Origin: Spirochaetales bacterium
GTDB taxonomy: Bacteria > Spirochaetota > Spirochaetia > DSM-27196 > SLST01
Assembly (NCBI GenBank): GCA_007130265.1
Contig: SLST01000378.1
Coordinates: forward strand, 1-9,763
Direction of reading: 5' to 3'
Length of the DNA stretch: 9,763 nucleotides
Shown: positions 6,981 to 9,763 of the stretch, in pieces
Layout of the letters: every line of letters starts with the position of its first letter
How positions within the stretch are numbered: position 1 is the first letter of the stretch
Position numbers and translations under genes: made by a program
Notes under the pieces: model-generated
The model's input: only the letters and a program-made list of their open reading frames with translations
The model's database searches: none
What the model was told of the DNA's origin: nothing

Positions 6981-6985
6981 TTTAT

Positions 6986-8299
6986 GTGAAAAAAGTATTG
7001 GTCTTGGCTTTTATCGTGCTCGTGGCCGGATTCGGGTTCGCTACCGGTATCATCGAGTACTCGGACCCCATCGACACCGCACAGGAGGCGGGAGTCTTCA
7101 GCACGCTGCTTACAGCCGTCGACGCGGCGGGGCTGACGGATACGTTGCGCGGTCGCGGGCCCTTCACGATCTTCGCCCCAACGGATGCAGCGTTCGCTGC
7201 CCTTCCGAGCGGAGTCGTCGAGGCGCTGCTCTCGGATCCGGACGCGCTGCGCGCCGTGCTGCTCTACCATGTCGTCCCTCGTGAGGTACGGTCCGGCGAA
7301 GTCGTGAGTACCGGTGGGACCGCATCTCTCCAGGGCGAACGTCTCGATTTCAGCGTCCGCGCCGGGAGTGCCTTTATAGATGAGGCGCGCGTTGTCCAGC
7401 CGGATATCGACACGTCGAACGGCGTCATCCACGCGATTGACTCCGTCCTCGTGCCTTCGGCGGTGAACATAGCGAAGCTTCTCGCGGACGACCTTGTTAA
7501 CACCGCTGTCGCCGACGGCCGCTTCACGACGCTCGTCTCGGCCGTGCAGGCAGCCGGGCTCGAGGCGACGCTTCGGAGTCCCGGTCCCTTCACCGTGTTC
7601 GCCCCGACCGACCGTGCATTCGCAGCGCTTCCGGCCGGTACCGTACAGAGTCTACTGCGCGACATACCTACGCTCAGCGAGATCCTGCTCTATCACGTGG
7701 TCAGCGGCGAGGTCTACGCGGCCGACGTTGTCGAGCTCAGCTCGGCTGTGACGGCTCAGGGCCAACCCGTCGCGATCACCGTGTCCGGCGGGCGCGTGTT
7801 CGTGAACAACGCAGAGGTAACGATTACGGATGTGCAGGCGAGTAACGGTGTCATTCACGTCATCGACGCCGTGATCCTTCCGCCGGCTGATACGATCGCC
7901 GCCACGCTCGAGTCCGACGGGCGCTTCTCCACGTTGCTTACCGCTGTACGGGCTGCGGGTCTTGGCGAAACCCTCACCACGGGAGGACCATTCACCGTCT
8001 TCGCTCCGACGGATGCGGCCTTTGCGAGGCTTCCCGTCGGCACCGTGCAGTCGTTGCTCTCAGACATCCCCACCCTCACCGATATTCTGCTCTACCACGT
8101 AGTCGACGGACGCGTCTTCTCCGGCGATGTCGTCGATCTTGACAGCGCCCCCACCGTGCAGGGGGGCTCGATCGCCATTTCGATCAGCGGCGGCCGCGCT
8201 CGGCTCAATGGAGAGGCGACTGTGACCGGTGTGAACACTCTCGCGACGAACGGCGTCATTCACGTGATCGACCGGGTCATCCTTCCTTCGGGTAACTGA
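6986..8299 (+). CDS. Secreted protein with three fasciclin (FAS1) domains
   Basis: The 437-residue product begins with a classical Sec signal peptide (MKKVLVLAFIVLVAGFGFA, residues 1-19) and no lipobox Cys, so it should be exported. Three FAS1 domains follow at about 29-157, 171-299 and 308-434. Each has the first conserved box (PFTIFAPTDAAF or PFTVFAPTDRAF type), an LLYHVV segment and the second box (NGVIHAID or NGVIHVID). FAS1 domains mediate adhesion and protein or carbohydrate interaction at the cell surface; they are not enzymes in general. There is no anchor at the C-terminus, which ends right after the last domain. Domains 2 and 3 are closer to each other than to domain 1. The GTG at 6986 is the start because GGAGG lies 5 bases before it and the signal peptide begins there; the overlapping ATG at 6984 meets a stop at once. 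It seems to be its own unit, with a terminator behind it. Confidence 0.93.
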   Translation: MKKVLVLAFIVLVAGFGFATGIIEYSDPIDTAQEAGVFSTLLTAVDAAGLTDTLRGRGPFTIFAPTDAAFAALPSGVVEALLSDPDALRAVLLYHVVPREVRSGEVVSTGGTASLQGERLDFSVRAGSAFIDEARVVQPDIDTSNGVIHAIDSVLVPSAVNIAKLLADDLVNTAVADGRFTTLVSAVQAAGLEATLRSPGPFTVFAPTDRAFAALPAGTVQSLLRDIPTLSEILLYHVVSGEVYAADVVELSSAVTAQGQPVAITVSGGRVFVNNAEVTITDVQASNGVIHVIDAVILPPADTIAATLESDGRFSTLLTAVRAAGLGETLTTGGPFTVFAPTDAAFARLPVGTVQSLLSDIPTLTDILLYHVVDGRVFSGDVVDLDSAPTVQGGSIAISISGGRARLNGEATVTGVNTLATNGVIHVIDRVILPSGN

Positions 8300-8311
8300 T
8301 TCGTTCTTATT

Positions 8312-8338
8312 GGCCGGGCTTCTCCGCCCGGCCGCTTT
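8312..8338 (+). terminator. Rho-independent terminator after the fasciclin gene
   Basis: GGCCGGGC (8312-8319) and GCCCGGCC (8326-8333) form a perfect 8-bp GC stem with a TTCTCC loop, 12 bases after the stop codon. Only a short T run (GCTTTCC) follows, so termination may be incomplete. Confidence 0.7.
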
Positions 8339-8355
8339 CCCGCCGAGCCGACGTG

Positions 8356-8364
8356 TGCGATAAT
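8356..8364 (+). promoter_or_regulatory. Extended -10 promoter element of the UroD-like gene
   Basis: TGCGATAAT is an extended -10 (TGn plus GATAAT, five of six consensus). A convincing -35 box is missing, as is common with extended -10 promoters. The predicted transcription start is around 8371, directly at the ATG at 8372. Confidence 0.45.
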
Positions 8365-8371
8365 GACGGCT

Positions 8372-9409
8372 ATGGAACACGCCGACCTCTTTTCGCCGCT
8401 TTCCCGCGACGACGTTAAAGCCGCAGTCGAGGGTGGTAACCCGCCCCGCATTCCGCTCGTCCGCGCCAAGTGGTGGGGCGAAGGGCTCGAGGAGCAGTAC
8501 GGAACCGAGCTCGCGCGTTTCGACCTCATACCTGAAGACGTCGTGCAGCTCTGGATCGCCAACCCGGTAGACCCGGCACGGATGAACCTCTCGTGGGAAT
8601 GGAGTGCGGAAGGCGCCCACGACGCGCGTGTCGTGATCGACGATTGGGAAAAGCTCGACGAGTTTGTCGAGAAGCTCCCGGATCCGGCGGTTGATCCGGT
8701 CTGGGACAAGTTGGAGCAACAGGCGTCGGCAGCCCACGCCGGCGAACGGTACCTCATGTGGGGATTCTGGAACCTCTTTTTTGAACGACCGTGGAGCATT
8801 CGCGGCATGCAGAACCTCATGGTCGACTACTACACGGAGGTCGAGAACATCCATCGCCTCCACGACGCCATGGCGAATCAGTACATCCGTTACGCAGAGG
8901 AAGCAGCGCGTCGGCTTCAACCCGACGGTTTCTGGACGAGCGACGACCTGGGACACCAGACCGGCCCAATGATGAGCCCGGAGATCTTCCACGAACTCAT
9001 CTACCCGTACTACTGCCGAGTGGGCGAGGCGCTGCGGGGCGCACACATGCACTTCTGGCTGCACAGCTGCGGAGACAACACATTGCTGCTCCCGGACCTG
9101 ATCGACGCAGGAGTCGACGTATTCCACCCCGTGCAGAAGCACACGATGGATGAGTGCGCGGTCGCCGAGCGGTTCGGAGGAAAGATCACCTTCCTTGCGG
9201 GAATCGACGTGCAACACGTCCTGCAGGAGGCCGACTGCGACGGCGTCCGCGAAGAAGTGCGCTTCCTGATCGATACCTTCGACCGCCCCGACGGACGGAT
9301 GTGCATCGCCGCCGGGAACGGCATCGTCAGCGGAACGCCCATCGAGAACATCGAGGCGTTTCTCGACGAGGCGATCCGCTACGGCGCGAAGCACCGCGGC
9401 GGATCGTGA
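8372..9409 (+). CDS. Uroporphyrinogen decarboxylase (UroD/MtaA-like) family protein
   Basis: This 345-residue protein belongs to the UroD superfamily, whose members include HemE and the methylcobamide:thiol methyltransferases. Recognisable parts are the N-terminal helix region with PPRIPLVRAKWW, DGFWTSDDLGHQTGPMMSPE (about 185-204), HFWLHSCGDNTLLLPDLIDAG (about 227-247), FHPVQ, and the C-terminal GNGIVSGTPIENIEAFLDEA. H231-x-C233 and C311 lie in an H-x-C...C arrangement like the zinc site of MtaA and MtbA, which points to methyl transfer rather than haem synthesis. The real substrate is unknown. The ATG at 8372 is preferred because the in-frame ATG at 8363 lies inside the -10 element; the difference is three residues. 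No ribosome binding site is visible, which agrees with a leaderless mRNA. It stands between the fasciclin terminator and a convergent gene, so it seems to be transcribed alone. No corrinoid protein gene is nearby in the window. Confidence 0.88.
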   Translation: MEHADLFSPLSRDDVKAAVEGGNPPRIPLVRAKWWGEGLEEQYGTELARFDLIPEDVVQLWIANPVDPARMNLSWEWSAEGAHDARVVIDDWEKLDEFVEKLPDPAVDPVWDKLEQQASAAHAGERYLMWGFWNLFFERPWSIRGMQNLMVDYYTEVENIHRLHDAMANQYIRYAEEAARRLQPDGFWTSDDLGHQTGPMMSPEIFHELIYPYYCRVGEALRGAHMHFWLHSCGDNTLLLPDLIDAGVDVFHPVQKHTMDECAVAERFGGKITFLAGIDVQHVLQEADCDGVREEVRFLIDTFDRPDGRMCIAAGNGIVSGTPIENIEAFLDEAIRYGAKHRGGS

Positions 9410-9434
9410 CCGTGGAGACGTTCCGCGCGCCGGA

Positions 9435-9763
9435 TTACGTCACCAGATACGCGATGATGATCGCCACGACGAGGGCGGCGATCAGGACCCAGAATGCCAT
9501 CCCAAGGTACTTCTCGGTTTCCTGCTTCGCTTCGATCTCAGCCTGAACCTCCCGGTAGTGACGTGGAGAGCGTTCGGCAATTGCGCCAATCAGCAGGAAG
9601 ATGAGTAACGTCACCACAAGCCCGGGCAACCAGTACACACCCAGGATGGCCGGACCGTAGGGCCCTATCCAGAGGCTCCCGGCCCACGCGAACAGGAAGA
9701 AGAGCAGAAACACCACGACGAAACCGGGAATCCGCTCCCGATCGCCAAACAGAGCGCCAAAGA
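9435..9763 (-). CDS. Small membrane protein, 5' end cut by window edge
   Basis: The frame is open from the TAA at 9437-9435 to the right edge, giving about 109 residues with the start outside the window. An inner GTG at 9716 is unlikely to be the start, because the coding-like sequence FGALFGDRERIPGF continues upstream of it. Three hydrophobic segments are seen: VVVFLLFFLFAWAGSLWI, a segment starting ILGVYWLPGLVVTLLIF and one near the end starting YLGMAFWVLIAALVV. Between the second and third is a charged stretch with RSPRHYREVQAEIEAKQETEK, probably a short cytoplasmic helix. I do not recognise a named family; it resembles small hypothetical inner-membrane proteins. It converges on the UroD-like gene with 25 bases between the stops and no strong terminator hairpin. 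Confidence 0.72.
   Translation of the reverse strand, partial: FGALFGDRERIPGFVVVFLLFFLFAWAGSLWIGPYGPAILGVYWLPGLVVTLLIFLLIGAIAERSPRHYREVQAEIEAKQETEKYLGMAFWVLIAALVVAIIIAYLVT

Noticed and set aside
6938..6985. ATG start for the fasciclin protein at 6938, and ATG at 6984
   Set aside because: The first lies within the promoter region and would put 16 residues before the signal peptide; the second reads ATGTGA, an immediate stop.
8060..9394. Long minus-strand open frame of 444 codons opposite the UroD-like gene
   Set aside because: It crosses the fasciclin terminator and covers two genes on the other strand, with no recognisable motif.
9410..9434. Possible bidirectional terminator between the convergent genes
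   Set aside because: The CGCGCG-containing stretch can form only a very short stem without a T run.

Overview
The window comes from a GC-rich bacterial chromosome and carries seven protein genes, with no RNA genes, mobile elements or CRISPR. Typical Gram-negative-style features are a Sec signal peptide of the MKK-VLVLAF type, Shine-Dalgarno sites (GGAGG, GGAAGGG, GAGGTG) and frequent GTG starts. The set of a GH78 rhamnosidase, a DUF4434 protein, S1-family sulfatases and a UroD/MtaA-like protein is common in heterotrophic, often anaerobic, glycan degraders. I suspect something like Spirochaetota, but the sequence here does not prove a phylum.

Left part (1-3330, minus strand): a GH78 alpha-L-rhamnosidase is followed by a DUF4434 protein whose GTG start overlaps the rhamnosidase stop by four bases. 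The DUF4434 gene runs off the left edge. A strong sigma70-like promoter (TTGACA, 16 bp, TACAAT) lies in the divergent intergenic region, and a hairpin abuts the rhamnosidase ribosome binding site.

Middle part (3322-6895, plus strand): a small nitroreductase is followed after 7 bp by an S1-family sulfatase, and after another 24 bp by a second, different S1-family sulfatase. The nitroreductase promoter candidate overlaps the -35 box of the leftward promoter, so the two transcription units may be controlled together. None of the rhamnosidase, DUF4434 or sulfatase proteins shows a signal peptide at its chosen start. The simplest reading is a cytoplasmic pathway that removes rhamnose and sulfate (or a related ester) from imported oligosaccharides or glycosides, possibly sulfated rhamnose-containing algal glycans. 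That substrate is inference.

Right part (6896-9763): a palindrome-rich AT-rich island precedes a secreted protein made of three FAS1 (fasciclin) domains, closed by a hairpin terminator. Next is a UroD-family protein that keeps an H-x-C...C pattern like the zinc site of MtaA-type cobalamin methyltransferases, with an extended -10 promoter so close to its ATG that the mRNA may be leaderless. A convergent small membrane protein with three hydrophobic segments runs off the right edge.

Nothing here is clearly an unknown system. The points most worth a second look are the DUF4434-GH78 coupling, the shared divergent promoter, the metal-site signature of the two sulfatases, the UroD-like zinc motif, and the palindrome cluster before the fasciclin gene.
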